NCBI GenBank assembly: GCA_964404825.1
Contig: CAYOLQ010000012.1
Coordinates: 1 to 54,312 of the forward strand
Reading direction: 5' to 3'
Length of the DNA stretch: 54,312 nucleotides
Source: JACJXF01 sp964404825
GTDB taxonomy: Bacteria; Bacteroidota; Bacteroidia; Bacteroidales; GCA-2748055
Both the position numbers and the translations under genes were made by a program. The notes below the pieces were generated by a model. It was not told where the DNA came from, searched no databases, and saw nothing but the letters and a program-made list of their open reading frames with translations. This document shows, piece after piece, positions 42,550-50,838 of this stretch; within the stretch, counting starts at the first letter, position 1, and the number at the start of each line of letters is the position of its first letter.

Positions 42550-44088
42550 CTATTTAAATAATATAATTGTGTCGGGTTCACAAACAACCCGAAATCCAAT
42601 ACCTTTAATATCAGAATACCACCAGATACTTTTCGGTTGTTGGGGATCGGTTTTAAACCAGGCTTCTGAATTTGTTGAACTTCTGGCAGCAGAACGCAGG
42701 TCTGAAGCGTCTGATAAATAATTTCCTCCCCTGACAACATGTTCAGAGCCAGAGGCGGGTCCTTCCGGATTTGTAATATTTTCTGGTGTTTGTGCATATG
42801 CATCATCAGCATAATAGTCTGAACAATACTCCATAACATTACCGCTCATATTTTTTAAGCCAAATGGATTTGGCATAACGAACGAAGGCGCCTGGGTTGC
42901 TCCTGTTGAATTCTGACCATAAACAGTAAAACTGTTAATTATTGCCGTGTCTACTCCAAAAACCTTACTCCGCCAGCTTGTTCCGGAAAACTTTTTTGGT
43001 TCTCCGGCAAAGAAATAAGGCGTTTCTGTACCTGCTCTGCAGGCAAATTCCCATTCTGCTTCAGTTGGAAGGCGGTATCTTTTACCAGTTTCTTTCGATA
43101 ACCATTGACAATAGGTTTGAGCTGCATAGTGCGTCATCGTAATAGCAGGACGATTACCGCCACCCCATCCCTGATCAGGAATACCAAAAGGCGGAGTTGG
43201 GCCGCTTATGGCATCGGGGTTTCCTGCATTGTGCTCAAAAATTTTGATCGGATCAATACGACCCTCAGACAATGTTGAGCTATAAAATGTCCAGAACTCA
43301 TTCCAGGTAACTTCAACTTCTCCCATAAAAAATGGGGAAAGGGTAATTTTGCGTTGAGGACCTTCATCATCTTTTCTAAAAGCTTCGTCAGCAGGACTTC
43401 CCATAGAAAAGGTTCCACCTTTTATGGCTAGCATCTTAAAAGAGATTGCTGTGTTGGGAATTTGTTCAGTAAAATCTGTGAAGTCAGAAATTTTTGCAGA
43501 TTCAGTGAAAATTTTATGCGATTTGTCAAGGGTTACGGGTATCCCGGTCATTTTGGAATGCTTGTAATCCGGGTTGAAGTGTCCTACATCAAGATGACAG
43601 TTTATACATTGAAGGTTTAACGCTTCTGCCTTCTGTTCATAATAGAGATGTGCAGTTCCACCGTCGTTTGACAATCCTTTTGGAAAAAGATTCTGATGGC
43701 ATCTTATACATGATTCGTTAAAAACAATTTTTACAGCGTATTCAAGCTGTCCCTTACTTTCCCAATTAAATGAAGAACTATCCTTAAAATGATATGCATA
43801 TAAATCGTGTAAACCAGTTTTTACCTTGGTTCTGAAGTGATTAAAACTACCTTCCGGGGGCAGATGACAATCAACGCAACCAACTCTTATTCCGCTTTCA
43901 TTATGATAGTGAGAAGATTTTTTCCAGGATTCATCGGCGTTAACATGGATATGGCAAGACTGACAATATTCATTAGTACTTGTATATCGTAGAGCGCTTT
44001 TTCCTCCCAAAGTTAAGAGGATGCCAATGATTGTTCCGGTTAAAAGAATTGGAAGCCAAATTGTTGAAAAGATCTTTTTTGCCATCAT
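42550..44088 (-). CDS. Membrane tetraheme NapC/NirT-type cytochrome c fused to SUMF1/FGE-like domain
   Basis: 512 residues. One N-terminal membrane helix (about 9-29) anchors a periplasmic part with four CXXCH haem sites: CQSCH (42-46), CVDCH (71-75), CIRCH (127-131) and CINCH (161-165). The helix plus four haems over about 170 residues is the NapC/NirT/NrfH plan, which exchanges electrons with the quinone pool. From about 218 to 505 is a formylglycine-generating-enzyme-like domain: IKGGTFSMGSPADE, GEVEVTWNEFW, RLPTEAEWEFACRAG, NPFGLKNMSGNVMEYCSD, VVRGGNYLSD, GIGFRVV. The copper-binding Cys pair of true FGE, expected after RGG, is absent (NYLSDASDLRSAARS), so formylglycine synthesis is unlikely. 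The fused domain may bind a partner protein or ligand. It lies between a Tat-exported oxidoreductase and a sugar isomerase. Confidence 0.85.
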   Translation of the reverse strand: MMAKKIFSTIWLPILLTGTIIGILLTLGGKSALRYTSTNEYCQSCHIHVNADESWKKSSHYHNESGIRVGCVDCHLPPEGSFNHFRTKVKTGLHDLYAYHFKDSSSFNWESKGQLEYAVKIVFNESCIRCHQNLFPKGLSNDGGTAHLYYEQKAEALNLQCINCHLDVGHFNPDYKHSKMTGIPVTLDKSHKIFTESAKISDFTDFTEQIPNTAISFKMLAIKGGTFSMGSPADEAFRKDDEGPQRKITLSPFFMGEVEVTWNEFWTFYSSTLSEGRIDPIKIFEHNAGNPDAISGPTPPFGIPDQGWGGGNRPAITMTHYAAQTYCQWLSKETGKRYRLPTEAEWEFACRAGTETPYFFAGEPKKFSGTSWRSKVFGVDTAIINSFTVYGQNSTGATQAPSFVMPNPFGLKNMSGNVMEYCSDYYADDAYAQTPENITNPEGPASGSEHVVRGGNYLSDASDLRSAARSSTNSEAWFKTDPQQPKSIWWYSDIKGIGFRVVCEPDTIILFK

Positions 44089-44218
44089 ATTGAATGAAAA
44101 GTATAAATGTAATTATTCAGACAATTGACAACCTGATCCATTCGGGTTGAAGAGTCTGAATAATTACATTCAAAGGAATTTTGTTTTAAGTATAAACTGA
44201 ATTAATTAAGCCATAACC

Positions 44219-45565
44219 TTAAAGAGGAGCTCCGGGAAACCTGCCAGGTATAGGTGCAACTCCTTCGGTATACTCAGGTAAAGGGCCCAGGACATACTCG
44301 GTTGGACCATAGCGCAAGTCGGAAGACATAATTTCATCCCATGTTATTACTTTGCCGGTGTATGCAGCTTCCCGTCCTAAAATAGCCACCATGGTACTAT
44401 TTGCAAGGGCTTCAGCCTGATTTATTTTTTTATTTAAGCGGATCGATTCTACCAGATGAACATGTTCCTGATCGTAGGCGTTCTTTACAGGGTTAGCTTC
44501 ATAATCATATTTCCAGATTACCTCACCCTGAAAATTTTCAATTCTCATTCCTCCGTCGGTATATAAAACACCCTTGGTTCCCAAAATCGATTCAGAAACA
44601 TTATTGTCGCATCCATCAATCTGACGGGCAGTTGCCATCATTCGTTTATTATTGGCATAACGGTAATCGACACTGAAAAAATCAAAAATATCACCGGTAA
44701 GTCTTCTTGCTCTCCCACCGTATCCCACGGCCTTAACAGGTAGCATTCCTGTAAACCATGTAGCAATATCAATATTATGAATACCCTGATCCAGCAGATG
44801 ATCCCCACTGAGCCATTTTATGTTGAACCAGTTACGGATATTATATTCCATATCTGACCATTCGGGGCGTTTCTTTTTGTTCCACAAGGCACCCTGATTC
44901 CAGTGAGCTGTTGCCGATAGGACCTCTCCTATTGCACCGTTTTTAATTTGAAGATATGCTTCCCAGTAATCACGCTGGTGCCTGCGCTGATTTCCAGTGA
45001 CTATGGTAAGTCCTGCAGATTCAGCCTGTCTGGCAGCAACCATTACTGTACGTATCCCAACCGGATCAACTGCAGCCGGTTTTTCCATAAATACATTCTT
45101 ATTTGCAGCAACTGCTGCTTTAAGATGTTCAGGATGAAAGTGAGTAGGAGTACAAATTAATACCACATCAATATCAAGAGCCAGTACCTTATGAATTGCA
45201 TCGAAACCCAAAAAACACATATCATCAGCAACAATATTGTTTTTTTCTTTAGCCAGCTTCTCACGGCAATTGGTAAGCCTGTCCTGAAACAAATCGCCTA
45301 AAGCAATTATTGATAATCCATTACCTGCCTTTAAGAAGTTGAATGCTGCACCGGTTCCGCGGTCGCCACATCCAACCAAAGCAGCTTTTATTGGTTTACC
45401 GTCTGGTGCCTGGGGAACAAATGAGAATATTCCAAGTTGTTCAGGTGAAAACTGTTCACTACTCCCTTTGTCCGAGGAAGTGCATGAAGACATTAATGGA
45501 GTGATTCCTAATGGAATTGACGCACCAAGAAGGGTTGATGTGGCTAGAAAATCTCTTCTTTTCAT
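44219..45565 (-). CDS. Tat-exported, lipid-anchored Gfo/Idh/MocA oxidoreductase
   Basis: 448 residues. KRRDFLATSTLLGASIPLG is a twin-arginine signal and SSC (Cys28) a lipobox, so it should be exported folded and lipid-anchored. Rossmann part: IKAALVGCGDRGTGAAFNFL (about 59-78). DVVLICTPTHFHPEHLKAAVAANKNVFMEKPAAVD carries the EKP motif (about 164-170). GNQRRHQRDYWEAY and WLSGDHLLDQGIHNIDIATW are in the C-terminal domain. In Bacteroidota such enzymes oxidise or rearrange sugars with tightly held NAD. The tetraheme cytochrome fusion is the next gene (130 bp), a candidate electron acceptor. Confidence 0.88.
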   Translation of the reverse strand: MKRRDFLATSTLLGASIPLGITPLMSSCTSSDKGSSEQFSPEQLGIFSFVPQAPDGKPIKAALVGCGDRGTGAAFNFLKAGNGLSIIALGDLFQDRLTNCREKLAKEKNNIVADDMCFLGFDAIHKVLALDIDVVLICTPTHFHPEHLKAAVAANKNVFMEKPAAVDPVGIRTVMVAARQAESAGLTIVTGNQRRHQRDYWEAYLQIKNGAIGEVLSATAHWNQGALWNKKKRPEWSDMEYNIRNWFNIKWLSGDHLLDQGIHNIDIATWFTGMLPVKAVGYGGRARRLTGDIFDFFSVDYRYANNKRMMATARQIDGCDNNVSESILGTKGVLYTDGGMRIENFQGEVIWKYDYEANPVKNAYDQEHVHLVESIRLNKKINQAEALANSTMVAILGREAAYTGKVITWDEIMSSDLRYGPTEYVLGPLPEYTEGVAPIPGRFPGAPL

Positions 45566-45601
45566 TTTAGGATAATTTTGATATTACAAAGAACAATATA
45601 C

Positions 45602-46288
45602 TTATTTTTTACTTTTATACTTATTCAATTCATCAAAAAGTTGCCGAACAGCCTCCTCTTTGCTTTTTAAAGCTTTTTTCCTAAAGTTCTCGAATTCATC
45701 CTTTACTTCATTTAAATCCTTTTTTGTCTGGAGAGTAACAGCATAACTCCTGCGAAATGCAGCAAACATAAAACCCAGAGCCACAAGAAGTCCTCCAATT
45801 ATGGACCACATAATACTATCGTAGGCAGATTTACTTAACATGATCCCTAACAGACTGAAACTATTTTTCTCTTTTAATTCGGTTTGCAGTGTGCTTACCT
45901 CTGCATTTAACAAATCAATTTCTTTGTTTTTGGTATCAACAGTTTCTTTTGTATTCTTAAGGTTTACTTTAAGGGATTGAAGTGTGTCTAAAGTATTAGC
46001 TCTGAGTTTTGTAACCCAGGTCTGTTTAATGACCTTATAGTCCTGGAAATTACTTGATTTATCGATAGCAAAGGAAAACTGATCTGTAATACTCAAATCA
46101 TCCGGGAAAACTTTTGGTTTTGGAGCAGATGATGTTTGGGCTGCAGGTTTAGACTGCTCCTGCTGGGTTTGTACTTCCTGTGTGGTTGTCTGTGTTTGAG
46201 TTTCCTGTTGCTGATCCTGTGCAATAAGTTCAATAGAACATAAGCAGGCTAAGGTCAGAACCGAAAAAAAATATTTTTTTAACTTCAT
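45602..46288 (-). CDS. Exported coiled-coil protein with one membrane helix
   Basis: 228 residues from ATG 46288; an upstream ATG (46321) adds 11 residues before the signal peptide and is less likely. Signal KKYFFSVLTLACLCSIELIAQ, then a Gln/Thr-rich low-complexity stretch (about 22-55), a helical region with a coiled coil (about 95-140: LKVNLKNTKETVDTKNKEID), a membrane helix (about 155-175: SIIGGLLVALGFMFAAF), and a charged C-terminal coiled coil (LNEVKDEFENFRKKALKSKEEAVR). The layout suggests a periplasmic coil tied through the inner membrane to a cytoplasmic coil. Function unknown. It ends 36 bp before the Tat oxidoreductase and might share its transcript. Confidence 0.7.
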   Translation of the reverse strand: MKLKKYFFSVLTLACLCSIELIAQDQQQETQTQTTTQEVQTQQEQSKPAAQTSSAPKPKVFPDDLSITDQFSFAIDKSSNFQDYKVIKQTWVTKLRANTLDTLQSLKVNLKNTKETVDTKNKEIDLLNAEVSTLQTELKEKNSFSLLGIMLSKSAYDSIMWSIIGGLLVALGFMFAAFRRSYAVTLQTKKDLNEVKDEFENFRKKALKSKEEAVRQLFDELNKYKSKK

Positions 46289-46479
46289 GATAAAGGAGTT
46301 ATTGCTATTGTTTGGTATCACTTTTTTTAACGATAAATGTATTGGTAAAATTGCATTAAGAAGTTTTAATCTCCAAATAAATGTATTTAATCCTTATTTT
46401 TTGTCAGTTGCCATCCAGATTAGCAAGTTTAGGTGGATACAAAAGATTTTCTCAAGGGTGTAAATTTAGATTATTGAGG

Positions 46480-46487
46480 TACATTTG
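46480..46487 (+). promoter_or_regulatory. -7 element upstream of the S1-domain gene
   Basis: TACATTTG followed by C, a perfect TAnnTTTG, 20 bp before the ATG at 46507. No -33 match. Confidence 0.55.
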
Positions 46488-46506
46488 CAAATAAAAGAAC
46501 TTACAC

Positions 46507-47337
46507 ATGATTGAAATTGGAAAAACTAACAATTTAAGAATAGTGAAAACGGTAGATTTTGGATTATATCTGGATGGATATGAGGCCGGAGAAATATTGT
46601 TACCTACCCGTTACCTTCCAAAGAAGTTTGAGATTGATGAATATATTGATGTTTTTATATATAAAGATTCAGAGGACAGGCTCATTGCCACAACAGAGAT
46701 GCCATATGTTAAGGTGGGTGAGTTTGCCCTGTTAAAAGTCAAAGCAATTGACAGGATGGGTGCATTTATGGATTGGGGATTAATGAAAGATCTCCTTGTT
46801 CCGTTCAGCGAGCAACAGGTAAGAATGGAACAAGGTAAAAAGTATATTGTCAGAGTATATATTGATGAGACCACTCAACGGATTGTTGCGAGTGCAAGAA
46901 TAGAGAAATTTCTGGATACAACTCCACATGAATACACAGAAAATCAGGAAGTTGAAATTTTAATAGCCAACCAGACAGAATTAGGTTATAAGGTAATAAT
47001 TAATAACATGCACACCGGCGTAATATATGCAAATGAAATTTTTTCACATATTGACCGGGGACAGAGATTAAAAGCGTTTATTAAAAAAATCAGAGCAGAT
47101 CAAAAAATTGATGTTTGTCTTAACAAACCCGGCTATGAAAAAATTGATCATCTCGCAGATAGAATTCTTGCAGAACTCAGGATAAATGCCGGCTTCCTTC
47201 CCTTGAACGATAAAAGTAGTTCTGAAGCAATTTATGAGGCCTTTGGTGAAAGTAAGAAAACGTTTAAAAAGTCCATCGGAGCACTATATAAATTGAAAAA
47301 AATACTCATCGGAGAGGATGGGATACAGCTATTGTAA
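46507..47337 (+). CDS. CvfB-like S1 RNA-binding protein
   Basis: 276 residues made of successive OB/S1-type domains: NLRIVKTVDFGLYLDGYEAGEILLP (1-65), KVGEFALLKVKAIDRMGAFMDWGLMKDLLVPFSEQ (about 70-140), and a third (about 145-210, GYKVIINNMHTGVIYANEIF). The C-terminal winged-helix part (FLPLNDKSSSEAIYEAFGESKKTFKKSIGALYKLKKI) matches CvfB, which in Gram-positive bacteria affects virulence gene expression. Probably binds RNA; cellular role in Bacteroidota unknown. Confidence 0.88.
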   Translation: MIEIGKTNNLRIVKTVDFGLYLDGYEAGEILLPTRYLPKKFEIDEYIDVFIYKDSEDRLIATTEMPYVKVGEFALLKVKAIDRMGAFMDWGLMKDLLVPFSEQQVRMEQGKKYIVRVYIDETTQRIVASARIEKFLDTTPHEYTENQEVEILIANQTELGYKVIINNMHTGVIYANEIFSHIDRGQRLKAFIKKIRADQKIDVCLNKPGYEKIDHLADRILAELRINAGFLPLNDKSSSEAIYEAFGESKKTFKKSIGALYKLKKILIGEDGIQLL

Positions 47338-47340
47338 TTT

Positions 47341-47388
47341 AGAATTCAGAATTTAGAATTTAGAATTTAGAATTCAGAATTCAGAATT
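47341..47388. repeat. Heptanucleotide tandem repeat, about seven units
   Basis: AGAATTY repeated in register: units end C, T, T, T, C, C and a final partial unit. It starts 3 bp after the CvfB-like stop codon and ends 10 bp before the S41 protease stop codon on the other strand, filling the space between the converging genes. Length likely varies by slippage. Confidence 0.9.
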
Positions 47389-47397
47389 GGTGCAATA

Positions 47398-48792
47398 CTA
47401 TTTGTATTTTGGTTTAGGCAGAAAAAGGTTTGTTTTAATGTTTTGCGAGGGATTTCTGAGCCTTTCGTAAGGCATCGGATTAGCAAAAGATTTTTTAAGC
47501 GGAGCGGGATTGCCTGTAATGAGTTCAACGGCTTTTCCCAGCATAGGATCTTCCAAATCACCATACTGCTTTGCTCCTAATAATTCATCATCAAGAGCAT
47601 AATCAGGATATAATCCATTTTTAAAGTCAGTAAAACCTGCTGAATTTGAATATTTGCTAACAATAGGCACAATTGCCCAATTATGTTTCGGAGGTTTATT
47701 TGTATCTGCAAGAACCCAGGCTCCGGTATACTTACCGTAGGTTGTGTCACCAACCTGAATAACCTCCATATAAGGTTCGAGTCCAATCATTAGTAATTCG
47801 CTTGCGGATGCAGAATTATCCGAAGCAATAAAATATACACGGTTCAAGTCAATATTATGACCAGTACTTTTAAACCGGTTAACTAAGTTTTCAGAGTTAG
47901 GGCCATAATAATTTTCGAAATACAACTGTATCTCAGGGTTATAAATGAATTCTACAAAAATTTCCTTGTCAGAAACTACCGATGGAGGAGCGAGGCAGGA
48001 GGCCAGATAATTTGCAGCTGTAATTTCACCTCCCGGATTATACCTCAGGTCGATAATAAGATCTGTTATACCTTTACTTTTAAAATCATCTATTTGCATT
48101 CCGAAATCATCCAGAAGGATATCATTTTCTCCTGAAATAAATTCGACGTAAACCATATATGCAATTTTATGGCTATTGATTTCCAGAATGGTATCAAAAA
48201 CAATTGGATTTGAATCAATAATCTCAGCTGTAAGGCTTACCACATTTGAGGATTCAGATATAGAACCATTAAAATAATGCCCTAATGTTACAGTATAACT
48301 GTTTTGGCCGAACAAATCATAATAATTAGCAGTGGTAAGTTCAGCGCCATTAATTTTAATTATAATGTCGCCGCGTTCAATACCTGCCCTGTCTGCCGGA
48401 GATCCCGGGTACACATATTCGACTACAATAAATACTTTATCAGTACCTGAAAATCTACCGAATGCAGGAGAAATTCCCATTGAAGTTGGAGTTCCATCAA
48501 AGTCCTCCATAAGAGCAGCATAATCTTCTGTAAGCCATGACCAGCGATCTTCCTGAGTATAAATAAGGCTTTCGAAGAATGCTTTAGGATCAGTTTCGTT
48601 TTTAACCAGAGAATAGGCAGGAATTGTAGAATTCCAGAAATATACTTCGTCCATGGCATCATACATCCATTCCATAATTTCAGAATTCAGTTTCGCCTGT
48701 TTTTCCGCGTCGGATTCTTCCTTTTTACATGAAAAAAAGCAAATTGATGTCAGGACAAGAATACTTACAATAATGGAATATTTCGATTTCAT
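47398..48792 (-). CDS. S41-family (C-terminal processing) serine protease lipoprotein
   Basis: 464 residues. Lipoprotein signal ending FFSC (Cys22) followed by KKEE. An N-terminal helical part (30-100), a PDZ domain (about 115-175: VEYVYPGSPADRAGIERGDIIIKING), and the S41 catalytic core: DLIIDLRYNPGG (about 245-255), DNSASASELLMIGL with the catalytic Ser in SASASE (327-332), and GDTTYGKYTG with the Lys. Active-site motifs complete. Probably outer-membrane-anchored facing the periplasm. Confidence 0.92.
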   Translation of the reverse strand: MKSKYSIIVSILVLTSICFFSCKKEESDAEKQAKLNSEIMEWMYDAMDEVYFWNSTIPAYSLVKNETDPKAFFESLIYTQEDRWSWLTEDYAALMEDFDGTPTSMGISPAFGRFSGTDKVFIVVEYVYPGSPADRAGIERGDIIIKINGAELTTANYYDLFGQNSYTVTLGHYFNGSISESSNVVSLTAEIIDSNPIVFDTILEINSHKIAYMVYVEFISGENDILLDDFGMQIDDFKSKGITDLIIDLRYNPGGEITAANYLASCLAPPSVVSDKEIFVEFIYNPEIQLYFENYYGPNSENLVNRFKSTGHNIDLNRVYFIASDNSASASELLMIGLEPYMEVIQVGDTTYGKYTGAWVLADTNKPPKHNWAIVPIVSKYSNSAGFTDFKNGLYPDYALDDELLGAKQYGDLEDPMLGKAVELITGNPAPLKKSFANPMPYERLRNPSQNIKTNLFLPKPKYK

Positions 48793-48957
48793 CCGTCAGG
48801 TTTTTTTAGGGGTATAATTAAGCGAACATTAAATCCGGCAACGAACATATGCAATTAATGCATAGTACAAACGAAGGATGAAATTAGAAATATTATTTTA
48901 AAATCCCATAGATCATTCAGTTCTTTTTAATATTTGATTCAAAACGAATGATTTTAT

Positions 48958-50625
48958 CTATTTATAGGAGTCGACATGTACGCTTTTTATTGATCTGCCT
49001 GAGGGGTCCGGGTTATTTTTAAAAGATGCATCCCAGGCAAGTGCTTCGGGAGTACTACATGCTACTGAAGGCACAGAGGGTACGCAGGAAGCTGCTGAGT
49101 CGGATGGGAAATGCTCGGTAAATATTGTACGATAATGGTACTCCTCTTTTGACATGGGGGGATTTATCGGGAACCGGAATTTTGCATTGGCTAATTGTTC
49201 ATCAGTGACTTTTTCGGATGCTACAACTTTAAGAGTATCAATCCAGGAATATCCGACTCCATCGGAAAATTGTTCCTTTTGACGCCAGGCGACACTGGCC
49301 GGCAGATAATCTTCAAAAGCTTTTCTCAATACCCATTTTTCCATTTTCCCATCAATGGCCATTTTATCCTTAGGGTTGAGTCGCATGGCAACATCCATAA
49401 ATTCCTTGTCAAGAAAAGGAACTCTACCCTCTACTCCCCATGCTGCGAGGGATTTGTTTGCTCTGAGACAGTCATAAAGGTGGAGTTTACTAATTTTACG
49501 TACAGTTTCTTCATGGAAGGATTTGGCATCAGGAGCTTTGTGGAAATAGAGATAACCGCCGAAAATTTCATCAGCACCTTCTCCTGAAAGCACCATCTTA
49601 ACCCCCATGGACTTAATAACTCTGGCCATAAGGTACATCGGTGTGGATGCGCGAATGGTAGTTACATCGTATGTTTCAAGATGGTAAATTACGTCACGAA
49701 TGGCATCAAGGCCTTCCTGAACCGTAAAATTTATTTCATGGTGGATGGTACCAATGTGGTCAGCTACCTTTCGGGCAGCAGCAAGATCAGGGGAACCCGG
49801 TAATCCAACTGCAAAAGAATGCAGCTGAGGCCACCAGGCATCTTTTTTATCATGAGATTCAATCCGGCGGGCCGCATATTTTTTTGCAATTGCCGAAACT
49901 ACTGAAGAGTCAAGTCCTCCTGAAAGCAGAACGCCATAAGGAACATCAGACATGAGTTGCCGGTGAACCGATGCTTCCAGAGCATTTTTTAAATCATTGA
50001 GATCAGTTGGATTGTCTTTTACCGAATCGTAATTCATCCAGTCTCTTGTGTACCAGCGTTTCAAGACTCCATCTTTACTGAAAAGATAATGACCCGGAAG
50101 GAATTCCTGTATTTTATTGCATACCCCTTCAAGAGATTTAAGTTCCGAGGCTACAAAGAAGTTTCCGAACTGATCCCAGCCCATATACAAAGGAATAACG
50201 CCAATTGGATCACGGGCAATCAGATACTGGTCCCTTTCGTTATCATAAAGAGCAAAAGCAAAAATTCCATTGAGATCTTCGAGGAAGTCTATTCCTTTCT
50301 GTCTGTATAAAGCCAGAATAACTTCGCAATCGGAATGAGTGAGAAATTCGTATGAACCATTCAGACTCTCACGTATTTCCTGATGATTATATATTTCGCC
50401 ATTTACAGACAGAATCAGCTGGCCATCCTTACTTTTCAGAGGTTGTCCGCCAGATGCCGGATCTACTATGGACAAACGTTCATGGGCCAGGATAGCATTT
50501 TCACCGCACCATATTCCTGACCAATCCGGACCGCGATGACGGATTTTCTTCGATATCTGTAAAACTTTAGGACGCAAATCTGCTGATTTCTGTTTCAAAT
50601 CAAATACTCCGACTACACCACACAT
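48958..50625 (-). CDS. asnB: Asparagine synthase B (glutamine-hydrolysing)
   Basis: 555 residues. Makes Asn from Asp, Gln and ATP. Cys2 after Met is the glutaminase nucleophile (MCGVVGVFD); RHRGPDWSGIW and VNGEIYNHQEIR complete the N-terminal Ntn domain (1-200). The synthetase part has the ATP pyrophosphatase loop YGVLLSGGLDSSVVSAIA (about 230-247) and KMVLSGEGADEIFGGY. The C-terminal tail (CVPSVPSVACSTPEALAWDASF) is as in E. coli AsnB. Full length. Confidence 0.97.
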   Translation of the reverse strand: MCGVVGVFDLKQKSADLRPKVLQISKKIRHRGPDWSGIWCGENAILAHERLSIVDPASGGQPLKSKDGQLILSVNGEIYNHQEIRESLNGSYEFLTHSDCEVILALYRQKGIDFLEDLNGIFAFALYDNERDQYLIARDPIGVIPLYMGWDQFGNFFVASELKSLEGVCNKIQEFLPGHYLFSKDGVLKRWYTRDWMNYDSVKDNPTDLNDLKNALEASVHRQLMSDVPYGVLLSGGLDSSVVSAIAKKYAARRIESHDKKDAWWPQLHSFAVGLPGSPDLAAARKVADHIGTIHHEINFTVQEGLDAIRDVIYHLETYDVTTIRASTPMYLMARVIKSMGVKMVLSGEGADEIFGGYLYFHKAPDAKSFHEETVRKISKLHLYDCLRANKSLAAWGVEGRVPFLDKEFMDVAMRLNPKDKMAIDGKMEKWVLRKAFEDYLPASVAWRQKEQFSDGVGYSWIDTLKVVASEKVTDEQLANAKFRFPINPPMSKEEYHYRTIFTEHFPSDSAASCVPSVPSVACSTPEALAWDASFKNNPDPSGRSIKSVHVDSYK

Positions 50626-50838
50626 AATTTAAGTTTTAATTATTCCTAACTAAATTCTATTTCCAATAACGTGCACGAAAATAGACAAATATTTGGAAAG
50701 AAAATATAAATCAGAAGAAATAATTATTAAAATCAAAGAAATTGTAAGTAAATTAGATGATTAACTTACTTTTTGTAAGAATATTTGATGTAATAGTGAA
50801 AATATGTAAAACGAACTAATTAACATAAAATGAACATA

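Noticed and set aside
42550..44088. True formylglycine-generating enzyme that would mature the sulfatase at 6363
   Set aside because: The FGE-like domain lacks the Cys pair after the RGG motif (NYLSDASDLRSAARS), and the gene is 35 kb from the sulfatase.
49195..49587. 130-codon plus-strand frame inside asnB
   Set aside because: It is antisense to conserved asnB sequence; its composition follows the opposite strand.
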